This document shows, one piece after another, positions 1-8,773 of a stretch of 48,983 nt of DNA. The notes below the pieces were generated by a model that worked only from the letters and a program-made list of their open reading frames with translations, had not been told where the DNA came from and did no database searches. Location of the stretch: NCBI GenBank assembly GCA_025360745.1, contig JANYBP010000117.1, positions 1 to 48,983 of the forward strand, read 5' to 3'. The stretch's first letter is position 1, and every line of letters begins with the position of its first letter. The position numbers and the translations under genes are program-made. Source of the stretch: a bacterium (lineage in GTDB: Bacteria; Verrucomicrobiota; Kiritimatiellia; CAIKKV01; CAIYGI01).

Positions 1-270
1 CACGACGCGCGCGCTCATGCCCCAGAGCTTTGCGCCAACCCGTCAGCAGCTGGCCCAGACTCCGCAAGAACCTTTCATCCACACGTCCGTTCGAGTTCAA
101 GGTCATCCGCAAACGCTCATGAATTACCGAAGGGCATTGCGGCTAAGGGTTTTTGCATGGGCGAACCGGGAAATATCCTATGGCATGGGTGGTTGGTCCG
201 CTCTAATTTATGAGGATTGAGCTTGCAGTAACTCGCTGAGACCGGCAAACGATATAAAGGAAGGCAGCAG

Positions 271-1233
271 ATGAAAGCCATACGTGTTCACGGGTTCGGT
301 CCGCCTGAAACCATGAAATATGAAGGTACCGCCGATTTGCAGGCGGGGCCGGGACAGGTTCGCGTAAAAGTCGTGGCGGCCGGGGTCAATCCGGTTGACG
401 CCTATATCCGAGGCGGCATGTATCGTCCCGATTTACCCCTGCCTTACACTCCGGGTATTGACGGCGCCGGGATTGTGGATGCGGTCGGCGCCGACGTCGA
501 GGATTGCCAACCTGGACAGCAGGTCTATTTCACCTGGAGCATATCGGGATCGTATGCCGAACAGACCCTTTGCGCGGCCGCCAACATTTATCCTCTGCCG
601 GAATCCGTCACCTTCGCCCAGGGCGCCGCTTTGGGCGTTCCTTACGGCACGGCCTATCGGGCGCTGTTTCATCGGGCGCACGCGGCGCCGGGCGAGACGG
701 TGCTGATTCACGGCGCCAGCGGTGGAGTGGGGCTGGCCGCCGTGCAATTCGCCCATGCCGCCGGCCTGCGGGTGATCGGAAGCGCCGGTTCGACGGAAGG
801 CATGCAACTCGCAAGAAAGCATGGGGCGCACCATGTTGTGAACCATAACGAACCCGGATACCAGGAGCAAATCAAGGCCGTCGCCGGTAAGAAGGGCGTG
901 GATGTGATTCTCGAGATGCTTGCCAATGTCAATCTGGGTCACGATCTTACTCTGCTCGCCAAGAGCGGACGAGTCGTCGTGATCGGGAGCCGTGGACCGG
1001 TGGAGATCGACCCGCGCGAGACCATGGGGCGCGATGCGGCAATTCTGGGGATGACCCTTTTCAACACTTCGCCGCAGGATATGGCAAGCATACATGCGGC
1101 AATTGCCGCCGGACTGGAACAAGGTGTGCTGAATCCCGTGGTCAGCAGGGAATTGCCGCTTAAACAGGCCGTCGCCGCCCATCACGACATCATGGAAAAC
1201 AGTTCGCTGGGCAAAATCGTGCTCGTCCCCTGA
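271..1233 (+). CDS. NADPH:quinone reductase-like zinc-free MDR oxidoreductase
   Basis: A 320-residue medium-chain dehydrogenase/reductase. The N-terminal GroES-like domain (about residues 1-120, with GVNPVDAYIRGG and the PYTPGIDGAGIV segment) is followed by a Rossmann domain with the nucleotide-binding motif GASGGVGLAAVQ at about 147-158. The cysteine cluster of zinc-binding alcohol dehydrogenases is absent, which fits the quinone oxidoreductase (QOR/zeta-crystallin) branch; its likely reaction is NADPH-dependent reduction of quinones or enones in the cytoplasm. The ATG is preceded by AAGGAAGG at 257-264, a good ribosome-binding site. The length matches the family (about 320-330). It lies 47 bp upstream of the pterin dehydratase gene and may be cotranscribed with it. 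The exact substrate cannot be read from sequence. Confidence 0.9.
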   Translation: MKAIRVHGFGPPETMKYEGTADLQAGPGQVRVKVVAAGVNPVDAYIRGGMYRPDLPLPYTPGIDGAGIVDAVGADVEDCQPGQQVYFTWSISGSYAEQTLCAAANIYPLPESVTFAQGAALGVPYGTAYRALFHRAHAAPGETVLIHGASGGVGLAAVQFAHAAGLRVIGSAGSTEGMQLARKHGAHHVVNHNEPGYQEQIKAVAGKKGVDVILEMLANVNLGHDLTLLAKSGRVVVIGSRGPVEIDPRETMGRDAAILGMTLFNTSPQDMASIHAAIAAGLEQGVLNPVVSRELPLKQAVAAHHDIMENSSLGKIVLVP

Positions 1234-1280
1234 TACATTCAGCCTCCACCGTGCGAACCCAACCCGCAAAGGCGCCAATC

Positions 1281-1628
1281 ATGAACGAAGAACAACCGGT
1301 CTTATACAAACGCAACTGTGTCCCCTGTTCGGGACTTGAACCTCCGCTTGCCGGCGAGAGCCTCAAACCTTTCATGGCGAGTGTGTCTTCCAAGTGGACA
1401 TTGATCGAGAACCAGCGTCTGACGCAGACCTTCAAGTTCAAGGATTTCAAGGCCGCGCTGGCCTTCACCAATGCCGTCGGCGCGCTGGCTGAGGCGGAGA
1501 ATCACCACCCCGTGATCGAGCTTACCTGGGGCCGGGTCACGGTCACGCTCTGGACCCACAAGATACACGGCCTATCCGAAAACGATTTCATCCTGGCCGC
1601 CAAGATCGAGCGCATCGGCGTTGTATAA
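1281..1628 (+). CDS. phhB: Pterin-4a-carbinolamine dehydratase (PCD/DCoH family)
   Basis: A 115-residue protein with the PCD signature: ENHHPVIELTW (His75, His76, Pro77) followed by the WTHKIHGLSENDF segment ending the active site. The family dehydrates 4a-hydroxytetrahydrobiopterin to quinonoid dihydropterin; in bacteria without phenylalanine hydroxylase it is linked to molybdopterin or folate chemistry. ATG 1281 was chosen over an upstream in-frame GTG at 1251 because family members begin close to this point, although no strong Shine-Dalgarno is visible. The N-terminal CVPCSGLEPPL stretch is typical of bacterial members. It is convergent with pabBC, with a 29-bp gap. No aromatic amino-acid hydroxylase is seen in the window. 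Confidence 0.92.
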   Translation: MNEEQPVLYKRNCVPCSGLEPPLAGESLKPFMASVSSKWTLIENQRLTQTFKFKDFKAALAFTNAVGALAEAENHHPVIELTWGRVTVTLWTHKIHGLSENDFILAAKIERIGVV

Positions 1629-1657
1629 ACGGCGTCGCAAGCGCGCGATGTCGTCAA

Positions 1658-3406
1658 TTACTCTGGCGTTCGTTCGCACTTCACGCGGCGCATGCCGCGC
1701 AGGGAGTTGATGTGAAAGAGCGCTTGGCAACTTCCCAGGTCGGCGATGCGGACGATCGCCTCGCGCAGTACTTTGCGGTCGAGCAGGTGTCGCCGGTAGA
1801 CCCCGCCCAGCAGGCCGCAGGCCACGGGCGGGGTCACGAGTTCGCCGCCGATTTTGGCGACGAGATTGCCGGTGGTGAACTCGGTGAGTTCGTTGCGCTT
1901 GTTCCAGAGCAGAGCTTCGTCGAAGCCCGGCGCCTGGCCGCGGGCCGTCTCGTACAGCGCGCGCTGTGTGGTCTTGTGATACAAAAAGATCGAGTCGCTT
2001 GCGACCGCCTGGCGGGCCAGGCGGACGCGCAGCGGTTTCGGCCTGGACGGAATATCCAGGGGTTGCGCTTCGAGCGTGGCCGCGCCCGTCCGATTCAGCA
2101 GCAGACGGACGCGCAGCGGTTGCGCCGCAAATCCCTTTGCCGCGGCGTCGAGTCTGCGGTTGACGGTCGCCGCGCGCCAGGGAATATCGAAATAGCGCGC
2201 CGAAGCGGCCATGCGCGCCAGATGCAGGTCGAGCAGAAAGTATCCGTCCCGCGGCGTCCACAACATCGTCTCCAACAACGAGAAATCCGGATGCCGATTG
2301 AAAAGAACCAGCGACTTGGTGCGGCACTCCTCGAACTCGGAGGCGGCGCCGGAGTCCCAGACGATCCCCCCGCCCACGCCGTACTCCGCCCGCCGTGCGC
2401 GTTTGTCGACGAGCACCGTGCGAATGGCCACGTTGAAGCTGGCTTTGCGTTTCGGCTCGAACCGGCCGATGCACCCGCAGTAGACGCGGCGCGGCGTGGT
2501 TTCCAGTTGGCGGATGATTTCCATGGTGCGCGCCTTCGGCGCGCCGGTGATGGATGCGGCCGGAAAAAGCGCGCGCAGGATGTCGCCGAACGAAGCGCGT
2601 GTGCGGGCCGCGACGGTGGAGGTCATCTGCCACAACGTCGGATATTTTTCGATGTCGAAGAGGCGCTCGACGCGCACGCTGCCCGGCAGGGCTATGCGCC
2701 CCAGGTCGTTGCGGACCATGTCCACGATCATCACATTCTCGGCCCGGTTTTTCGCGGAGGCGCGCAGGGCGATGGCCTGCCCGATGTCGTCGTCCAGCAG
2801 TTTGCCCCTGGGCGCGGTGCCTTTCATGGGTCGGGAAACGATGCGCATCCCATTGAGGGCGAAAAAAAGCTCGGGCGAGGCCGAACAGATGGCCCAGTCC
2901 GGCGTTTCGATGAAGGCGGCATGCGGTGGCGGGCGGCGATCCAGCATGCGCTCGAACAGTTCCCAGGGTGTCATGCGCAACGGCTGCCGGAGGCGGTAAG
3001 AATAATTAACCTGGTAAGTATCGCCGGCCCGGATGTACTCCTGAATGCGCGCCACGGCGCGCCGGTATCCGGCGCGGTCCACGGATGCGGTCCAACGCCT
3101 CGGAATAGCCGCGGCGGCGGGCATGTCGGGCAGACGATCGAGGACGGCCGGCGGCTTGAAAAGACCGAACCACAGCAGCGGAAACGCGCCGGCGCCGCGG
3201 ACGCGCAGGGCCGCATCCATGGCCGGCGCCGCTTCGTAACCGATGAAACCGGCGGCATGCAGCCCGTCGCGCTTGACGGCCTTTTCCACCCCGCGCAGGG
3301 CCGGAACCACCTCGCCAATGCTTTTCGCGCAGATCGTACGCACGGGCGATTCGAAGCGCAGCCAGCGGTTGCGTTCGTCGTCGCGCAGGATGACGGTTGT
3401 GTTCAT
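1658..3406 (-). CDS. pabB: Aminodeoxychorismate synthase component I fused to 4-amino-4-deoxychorismate lyase
   Basis: A 582-residue fusion. Residues ~90-365 are a chorismate-binding (PabB) domain with GDTYQVNYSYR, MKGTAPRG, IVDMVRNDLGR and ITGAPKARTMEI (GAPK near 288) and EYGVGGGIVWDS. From about 372 a class IV aminotransferase (PabC) domain follows, with the PLP-lysine motif YHKTT near 477, WNKRNELTEFTTGN and GLLGGVYRR. Together they convert chorismate plus ammonia to p-aminobenzoate for folate; a glutaminase subunit (PabA) is not in the window. ATG 3406 (MNTTVILRDDE) was chosen because the frame upstream of it is not family-like. A candidate promoter lies at 3430-3458, giving a leader of only about 17 nt without an obvious Shine-Dalgarno. 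Confidence 0.93.
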   Translation of the reverse strand: MNTTVILRDDERNRWLRFESPVRTICAKSIGEVVPALRGVEKAVKRDGLHAAGFIGYEAAPAMDAALRVRGAGAFPLLWFGLFKPPAVLDRLPDMPAAAAIPRRWTASVDRAGYRRAVARIQEYIRAGDTYQVNYSYRLRQPLRMTPWELFERMLDRRPPPHAAFIETPDWAICSASPELFFALNGMRIVSRPMKGTAPRGKLLDDDIGQAIALRASAKNRAENVMIVDMVRNDLGRIALPGSVRVERLFDIEKYPTLWQMTSTVAARTRASFGDILRALFPAASITGAPKARTMEIIRQLETTPRRVYCGCIGRFEPKRKASFNVAIRTVLVDKRARRAEYGVGGGIVWDSGAASEFEECRTKSLVLFNRHPDFSLLETMLWTPRDGYFLLDLHLARMAASARYFDIPWRAATVNRRLDAAAKGFAAQPLRVRLLLNRTGAATLEAQPLDIPSRPKPLRVRLARQAVASDSIFLYHKTTQRALYETARGQAPGFDEALLWNKRNELTEFTTGNLVAKIGGELVTPPVACGLLGGVYRRHLLDRKVLREAIVRIADLGSCQALFHINSLRGMRRVKCERTPE

Positions 3407-3429
3407 GGCGATTGAGCGATGCGGTCCGC

Positions 3430-3458
3430 ATCTTAATGTAATACACAGCCGTTCGCAA
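3430..3458 (-). promoter_or_regulatory. Candidate sigma70 promoter of pabBC
   Basis: On the minus strand, TTGCGA (3458-3453) and TAAGAT (3435-3430) are separated by 17 bp. The expected start near 3423 leaves a short leader before ATG 3406. Both boxes are imperfect, so this is a weak call. Confidence 0.35.
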
Positions 3459-3470
3459 AGCCCGCGCTTA

Positions 3471-3683
3471 CCCAAATCCTCGCCTAAGGACGTTGCGACC
3501 TTTTTGCTGGCAAGTCTTTCGCCCTACGCCCACGCGGCGACGGTGGCCCGCCGCCCTCCATGGAAAGTCATCGAGACTTGCTAGAGGATTCTTCTGGAGG
3601 GCGGCGGGCCTCCGCCGCCGCGTGGGCGCAAGGCGAAATGCTTATGGATGGAATGTCGGAACGACGTTAGGCGAGGATCAGGG
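3471..3683 (+). repeat. Palindromic MITE-like element, copy 1
   Basis: A ~213-bp element with imperfect terminal inverted repeats: the left end has TCCTCGCCTAAGGACGTTG and the right end, reverse-complemented, TCCTCGCCTAACGTCGTTC. A long internal dyad (GCCCACGCGGCG and GGCCCGCCGCCCTCCA pairing with TGGAGGGCGGCGGGCC and CGCCGCGTGGGC) surrounds a core centred near 3580. It has no reading frame of its own. It fills most of the 359-bp gap between pabBC and the ABC exporter operon. A second copy, in reverse orientation and roughly 90% identical by eye, lies at 8774-8987 on the other side of the operon. Confidence 0.88.
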
Positions 3684-3765
3684 GTGCAACTCCAAACTCG
3701 ACAGGGCGGACATTCTGAGCGATCATAGGCGCAGAAGTCGGCACGCTCAAACCGCAAAGGAACCC

Positions 3766-4758
3766 ATGAATAAGCATAAGGCACTGGCGATTCTGGCGAT
3801 CTTGGTTATTGGCGCCGCGTTGCTTGCGTTTCTGCTGTCGCGCGGACGAAACGCCGGGGATCGCGGGCTGATCCGGGTTTCGGGAAACATCGAAATCACC
3901 TCGGCGCAGTTGAGTTTCAAAATTCCAGGTCGTGTCGAACGTCGGCTGGTGAACGAAGGCGAAAGCGTGACCAACGGGCAGTTGGTGGCGTTGCTCGAAA
4001 AGACCGAATGGGAACAGGAAGCCGCCATGCGCCGGGCGGACGCGCGGGCGGCGCAGGCGGTTCTGGACGAACTGCTGGCCGGCTCCAGGCCCGAGGAAAT
4101 CCAACAGGCCGCCGCCGGAATGGAGATCGCCGCGGCGGAAGCGAAACGCATCTCGCTCGAGTTTGCCCGTCAGAAGGAGTTGTTGCAGCAAAAGTTTATT
4201 TCCCAAAGCGATTTTGACGCGGCGGAAGCGGCGTTCAGCAGCGCGACCGCGAAAGTGCGCGATGGCGAGGCGCGGCTGGCGTTGCTCAGGAAGGGCCCGC
4301 GCGAGGAGACCATCGCCGCCGCCCGCGCCCGTCTCGATCAGTCCCGCCAGGCCCTGGCGCTGGCCGAAACGCGGCTGGGATATACCACACTGACGGCGCC
4401 CTTGTCCGGGATCGTAATGTCGAAGGAGGTCGAGAATGGGGAATACGTTGTCCCGGGAACCCCGGTTGTCACGGTCGGCGACACGATCGACGCCTGGTTG
4501 CGGGCCTACCTCGACGAGTCGGATCTGGGACGTGTAAAACTTGGACAGACGGTCAAGGTTACCACCGATACTTATCCGGGCAAGGTCTACGCGGGTCGGC
4601 TGTCGTTCATAGCGCCGGAGGCGGAGTTCACCCCCAAAAACGTGCAGACCGCCAGGGAGCGCGTGAAGCTCGTGTACAGGATCAAGCTCGATATTTTCAA
4701 TCCGAATCAGGAACTGAAGCCTGGTATGCCTGCGGACGCGGAGATCGAGTCCCGCTGA
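3766..4758 (+). CDS. HlyD-family membrane fusion protein (YbhG-like) of an ABC exporter
   Basis: A 330-residue periplasmic adaptor. An N-terminal membrane anchor (about residues 5-24, ALAILAILVIGAALLAFLL) precedes a biotinyl-lipoyl half-motif (GRVERRLVNEGESVTNGQLVALLE), a long alpha-helical hairpin rich in A, E, R and Q (about 80-205, coiled coil), the second lipoyl half (LTAPLSGIVMSKEVENGEYV) and a beta-barrel domain. Length and layout match E. coli YbhG (332). ATG 3766 follows AAAGGAA; the frame is open upstream only because it runs through the palindromic element. It is the first gene of a tight five-gene operon with two ATPases and two ABC-2 permeases, so its role is to couple that inner-membrane exporter to an outer-membrane channel. 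No TolC homologue is in this operon. Confidence 0.92.
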   Translation: MNKHKALAILAILVIGAALLAFLLSRGRNAGDRGLIRVSGNIEITSAQLSFKIPGRVERRLVNEGESVTNGQLVALLEKTEWEQEAAMRRADARAAQAVLDELLAGSRPEEIQQAAAGMEIAAAEAKRISLEFARQKELLQQKFISQSDFDAAEAAFSSATAKVRDGEARLALLRKGPREETIAAARARLDQSRQALALAETRLGYTTLTAPLSGIVMSKEVENGEYVVPGTPVVTVGDTIDAWLRAYLDESDLGRVKLGQTVKVTTDTYPGKVYAGRLSFIAPEAEFTPKNVQTARERVKLVYRIKLDIFNPNQELKPGMPADAEIESR

Positions 4759-4766
4759 AGTGCGCC

Positions 4767-5705
4767 ATGGATGCCATTCGGACGGAAAATCTGACCCGGC
4801 GCTTCGGAAATAACATCGCCGTGGACCGGCTCAGTTTTTCCGTGGCCGAAGGCGAACTCTTCGGTCTGGTCGGGCCGGACGGCGCCGGCAAGACCACCAC
4901 CATGCGCCTGCTGGCCGCGATCATGGAGCCAAGTTCAGGCGAAGCCTGGGTGGCCGGCTATCACAGCGTGCGCGAAGAGGCGGCGATCAAAGACTCGATC
5001 GGTTACGTGAGCCAGCGCTTCGGTCTCTACCAGGATCTGACGGTCGGCGAAAACATGAATTTTTACGCCGACATCTACGGCGTTCCCCGCCGTGATCGGA
5101 CGGAAAAGATCGAGCGCCTGCTGGCTTTCAGCAATCTTGCGCCCTTCAAAAAACGTCTGGCGGGAAATCTTTCGGGCGGCATGAAGCAAAAGCTGGGACT
5201 GGCCTGCGCGCTGATCCATACGCCCAAGGTTCTTTTCCTGGACGAGCCCACGAACGGCGTGGACCCGGTTTCCCGTCGCGATTTCTGGCGCATCCTCCAC
5301 CAGTTGGCGCGCGAGCGGGTCACGATCTTCATTTCCACCGCCTATCTCGACGAAGCCGAGCGCTGTACCAGGCTGGCGTTGATGCACCGCGGCAGGCTCC
5401 TGGCGCTTGGCACGCCTGAGGAGGTCAAACGCTTGATGCGCGGCGCGATTCTGGAACTGCGCGCCTCCGATGCGCGCCGGGCCGCGGTTTTGCTGCGAAA
5501 AGAACTACCGGATTGCACGGTCGGCCTTTACGGGGACCGCATCCACGTGGTGACGAGCGAACCAGACGCCACCACGGCCAGGGCCACGGCCTTGCTCCAA
5601 GGCGCGGCCATTGCCATCGCCGATGTCAGGCAGGTGGCGCCCACACTCGACGATGTCTTCGTCTCCGTTCTAGCCCAGGCGGAAGCAGGACTCCGCCATG
5701 AATAG
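4767..5705 (+). CDS. ABC exporter ATP-binding protein (first of two; YbhF N-half-like)
   Basis: A 312-residue ABC ATPase with Walker A GPDGAGKTTT, signature LSGGMKQKLGLA, Walker B VLFLDEPTNGVD, and D-loop and switch region (TAYLDEAERC). The first Walker A residues GPDG, rather than GPNG, are also found in YbhF-type proteins. A C-terminal extension of about 90 residues follows the nucleotide-binding domain, as in drug and polysaccharide exporters of the ABC-2 class. It starts 8 bp after the adaptor gene and overlaps the next ATPase gene by 8 bp, implying coupled translation. In E. coli the two ATPase domains are one YbhF polypeptide; here they are separate genes. The exported substrate is unknown. 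Confidence 0.93.
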   Translation: MDAIRTENLTRRFGNNIAVDRLSFSVAEGELFGLVGPDGAGKTTTMRLLAAIMEPSSGEAWVAGYHSVREEAAIKDSIGYVSQRFGLYQDLTVGENMNFYADIYGVPRRDRTEKIERLLAFSNLAPFKKRLAGNLSGGMKQKLGLACALIHTPKVLFLDEPTNGVDPVSRRDFWRILHQLARERVTIFISTAYLDEAERCTRLALMHRGRLLALGTPEEVKRLMRGAILELRASDARRAAVLLRKELPDCTVGLYGDRIHVVTSEPDATTARATALLQGAAIAIADVRQVAPTLDDVFVSVLAQAEAGLRHE

Positions 5706-6483
5706 CCCCGGCATAGCGGTCGAAGTTCGGGAGTTGGAAAAGCGCTTTGGCGACTTCGTGGCCGTCAACCGTGTTTCGTTCGAGGTCAAACGGGGCGAGA
5801 TATTCGGCTTTCTTGGTCCCAATGGCGCGGGAAAATCCACAACCATTCGCATGCTCTGCGGCATCCTGGTTCCTTCGGGCGGCGCCGGCACGGTCGCCGG
5901 ACTCGACATCCGCACCAAGCAGGAAGAAATCAAGGCTAATATCGGCTACATGAGCCAGAAGTTCTCGCTTTACGAAGACCTGACCGTGGAGGAGAACATC
6001 GCCTTCTACAGCGGCATCTATCGAATACCCGAGTCGAAGAAGCGGGCGCGCAAGGAATGGGTGCTCCGGATGGCGGGCCTTGAGGAACATCTGCATTCGC
6101 GTACGGGCACACTTTCCGGCGGCTGGAAGCAACGCTTGTCGTTGGGCTGCGCCATTCTGCACGAGCCCCCCGTGATTTTCCTCGACGAACCAACATCGGG
6201 CGTCGACCCGATCAGCCGCCGCCAGTTCTGGGATTTGATTTACGAACTGGCCGGCAAAGGCGTGACTGTCTTCGTGACCACCCATTATATGGACGAAGCG
6301 GAATACTGCGACCGCCTCGCGCTGATCTACCGTGGCGAACTGATCGCCATGGGCGCCCCGGCCGCGCTCAAGGCGGAAAGGATGCGGGAGCATACCATTG
6401 CCCCTTCCATGGAAGAGCTGTTCGTTTCGCTGATCGAAGCGCGCGACCGCGATCAACGGCCCCAGGCGGAGGTGCGGCGATGA
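5698..6483 (+). CDS. ABC exporter ATP-binding protein (second of two; YbhF C-half-like)
   Basis: A 261-residue ABC ATPase with Walker A GPNGAGKSTTIRML, signature LSGGWKQRLSLG, Walker B VIFLDEPTSGVD and H-loop TTHYMDEAEYC. It begins inside the last codons of the preceding ATPase gene and ends with ATGA overlapping the next gene, so translation is probably coupled through the whole cassette. With its partner it would form an ATPase heterodimer under the two permease subunits. It lacks the longer C-terminal extension of the first ATPase. Confidence 0.93.
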   Translation: MNSPGIAVEVRELEKRFGDFVAVNRVSFEVKRGEIFGFLGPNGAGKSTTIRMLCGILVPSGGAGTVAGLDIRTKQEEIKANIGYMSQKFSLYEDLTVEENIAFYSGIYRIPESKKRARKEWVLRMAGLEEHLHSRTGTLSGGWKQRLSLGCAILHEPPVIFLDEPTSGVDPISRRQFWDLIYELAGKGVTVFVTTHYMDEAEYCDRLALIYRGELIAMGAPAALKAERMREHTIAPSMEELFVSLIEARDRDQRPQAEVRR

Positions 6484-7616
6484 AGCTCTTCCGGGTCCGG
6501 GCCATCGCCCGCAAGGAATTTATCCACATCGTGCGCGACCCCCGCAGCCTGGGCATGGCGGTCGCCATTCCCATGCTGCTGCTGAGTCTTTTCGGCTTTG
6601 CCCTGACGATGGACGTGGACAAGGTTCCGCTGGCGGTCTGGGATCAAAGCGGCACACCCGCCAGCCGTGAGTTGATCGCGCAGTTCTCCGGTTCGCGCTA
6701 TTTCGACATTCGCATGCAGGCCCGCAACTACCGCGAGCTCGTACGCGCCATCGATAACCGTGAGGCGCTCGTGGCGGTGATTATCCCGTCCGATTTTGCC
6801 GGCCGGATGGGGGCCGGAGAGAGCGTGCCGGTCCAGGCGATCGTGGACGGCAGCGACGCCAATACCGCCACCATCGCCATGGGCTATGCGCGCGTGGTGA
6901 CCTTCGCCTACTCCCGGCAACTGGCGCTGCGCGAGCTCCAAAGGGTGGGTGGGGCGGCGATCGTCATGCCGGTCGAGGTCCGGCCCCGCGTCTGGTACAA
7001 CGGCGATATGGAGTCCAAGAATTACATCATCCCGGGGCTGATTGCCGTGATCATGATGGTGATCGCGGCCTTGCTGACCTCGTTGACCGTGGCCCGCGAA
7101 TGGGAACGCGGGACCATGGAGCAATTGATCTCCACCCCGGTGCGGGGACCGGAACTGATTTTGGGAAAGCTCCTTCCGTATTTTGCGATCGGCATGCTGG
7201 ACGTGCTGCTGGCCGTGCTGATGGGCGAGTTTTTATTCGATGTTCCATTGCGCGGGAATGTCGGGTTGCTGTTCGCCGTCTCCGCGATATTCCTGTCCGG
7301 CGCCCTCACGCTTGGCATGCTGATCAGCATCGTCACCAAGAGCCAGCTTTTGGCCAGCCAGCTTGCCATGGTGCTGACCTTCCTGCCCGCGTTTCTGCTC
7401 TCGGGATTTATGTATGACATCGGCAACATGCCCAAGTTCATCCAGGGCGTTACCTACCTGATTCCGGCCCGCTACTTTGTGGCCCTCTTGAAAGGCATCT
7501 ATCTGAAAGGCATCGGCCTGGAAATTCTCGGTATGGAAGCGCTGCTGCTGGTTGTGTTCGGCGCGCTGGTCATGCTTGTCGCCAATTTGAAATTCAGAAA
7601 GAAGGTGACAATCTGA
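6480..7616 (+). CDS. ABC-2 type permease (YbhS-like)
   Basis: A 378-residue inner-membrane permease. It has an N-terminal transmembrane helix (about 22-42), a large periplasmic domain (to about 175, with RVWYNGDMESKNYIIPG just before the second helix), then five hydrophobic helices with the ABC-2 motif TVAREWERGTMEQLISTPV. The RAIARKEFIHIVRDPRSL N-terminus is typical of YbhS/YhhJ. Its start overlaps the stop of the ATPase gene (ATGA). It pairs with the next gene to form a heterodimeric permease. Substrates of the characterised homologues include cationic drugs, but none can be assigned here. Confidence 0.92.
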   Translation: MKLFRVRAIARKEFIHIVRDPRSLGMAVAIPMLLLSLFGFALTMDVDKVPLAVWDQSGTPASRELIAQFSGSRYFDIRMQARNYRELVRAIDNREALVAVIIPSDFAGRMGAGESVPVQAIVDGSDANTATIAMGYARVVTFAYSRQLALRELQRVGGAAIVMPVEVRPRVWYNGDMESKNYIIPGLIAVIMMVIAALLTSLTVAREWERGTMEQLISTPVRGPELILGKLLPYFAIGMLDVLLAVLMGEFLFDVPLRGNVGLLFAVSAIFLSGALTLGMLISIVTKSQLLASQLAMVLTFLPAFLLSGFMYDIGNMPKFIQGVTYLIPARYFVALLKGIYLKGIGLEILGMEALLLVVFGALVMLVANLKFRKKVTI

Positions 7617-7636
7617 TCCTGGAACGCGTCAAACGC

Positions 7637-8746
7637 ATGCTGGTGAAGGAGTTCATCCACATCTTTCGCGATCCGAAGATGAAGGCGGTGATTTTCCTTG
7701 TGCCCGTCATCCAATCCATGATTTTCGGCTACGCGGTGACAACCGATGTCAAACACGTCGCCACCGCGGTTTTCGATCTCGACAACAGCCGGGCCAGCCG
7801 CGAACTGGTCGCGCGCTTCGTGCGATCCGGCTATTTCGAGGTGGTTGCCCGCGTGCAGAACGAGGCCCAGGCGCGGGCGCTGCTCGATCGCGGCCGGGCG
7901 CGCGTTGTGCTGCGATTCAACCCTGGCTTCGAACGCGAAATGCTGGCCGGCCGCACGGCGCGCCTGCAGGCGCTGCTGGATGGCGCCGACTCCAACACCG
8001 CCGGCATTGTGCTGGAATACAGCGCGCGCATCGCCGCCGAATTCTCGCGGACCGTGCTGATCGAACGCACGGCGCGCCTGGCGGGCGTGGTTCGTCCGCC
8101 GGGCGGCGTGGATTTGCGGGCGCGCGCCTGGTTCAACGAAAACCTGGAAAGCCGCAACTTCTATGTGCCCGGCGTGATCGCGATCCTGGTGATGCTGATT
8201 ACCCTGATGCTGACCAGCATGGCGGTGGTCAGGGAAAAGGAAGTCGGCACCATGGAACAGATTCTGGTCACGCCCATTACACCGGGGGAGTTCATCGTCG
8301 GCAAAACCCTGCCTTTCGCGCTGATCGGCTTTGTGGACGTGATCGTCATCGCCACGATCGGGGTATTCTGGTTCGACGTCCCGATCCGCGGCAATCTCCT
8401 GCTGCTTTTCCTGGCCACGGCGCTCTTCCTGATGACCACGCTTGGCAGCGGCCTTTTTATTTCCACAATCAGCCAGACCCAGCAACAGGCCATGATGAGC
8501 GCCTTTTTCTTTTACATGCCAGCGATCCTGCTCTCAGGCTTTATATTTCCCATCGCCAACATGCCGGAACCGATCCAGTGGCTCACGTTTCTGAACCCGC
8601 TGCGCTACTTCCTGATCGTGATCCGCGGCATATTTCTTAAAGGCGTCGGCGTGTCCGTGCTCTGGCCGCAACTGCTGGCGTTGGCCGTTATGGGGCTGGT
8701 GACGCTGCGCGCCGCCTCGGGTCGCCTGCACAAGACCATGACCTGA
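7637..8746 (+). CDS. ABC-2 type permease (YbhR-like)
   Basis: A 369-residue permease with the same plan as the previous gene: KEFIHIFRDPKMK at the N-terminus, first helix, a periplasmic domain ending ARAWFNENLESRNFYVPG, then five helices with VVREKEVGTMEQILVTP and PAILLSGFIFPI. ATG 7637 is the first conventional start, but relatives usually begin about eight residues earlier. An in-frame CTG at 7613 overlaps the upstream stop (cTGA) and sits 5 nt after AAGGTG (7602-7607), so the true start may be CTG 7613, adding eight residues. It is the last gene of the operon; the second palindromic element begins 27 bp after its stop. Confidence 0.91.
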   Translation: MLVKEFIHIFRDPKMKAVIFLVPVIQSMIFGYAVTTDVKHVATAVFDLDNSRASRELVARFVRSGYFEVVARVQNEAQARALLDRGRARVVLRFNPGFEREMLAGRTARLQALLDGADSNTAGIVLEYSARIAAEFSRTVLIERTARLAGVVRPPGGVDLRARAWFNENLESRNFYVPGVIAILVMLITLMLTSMAVVREKEVGTMEQILVTPITPGEFIVGKTLPFALIGFVDVIVIATIGVFWFDVPIRGNLLLLFLATALFLMTTLGSGLFISTISQTQQQAMMSAFFFYMPAILLSGFIFPIANMPEPIQWLTFLNPLRYFLIVIRGIFLKGVGVSVLWPQLLALAVMGLVTLRAASGRLHKTMT

Positions 8747-8773
8747 TCTGGTGCGGGTTCTGGGTACGGTTAT

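Noticed and set aside
17..220. A 67-codon open frame at the left edge
   Set aside because: No recognisable domain, no ribosome-binding site and atypical composition; it includes the 19-bp repeat, so it may be a gene remnant rather than a gene.
1712..3415. A 567-codon open frame opposite pabBC
   Set aside because: It is an antisense shadow of the highly conserved pabBC reading frame caused by high GC.
3493..3765. Longer start for the YbhG-like adaptor
   Set aside because: The added residues are translated from the palindromic element, while ATG 3766 has a ribosome-binding site and matches family length.
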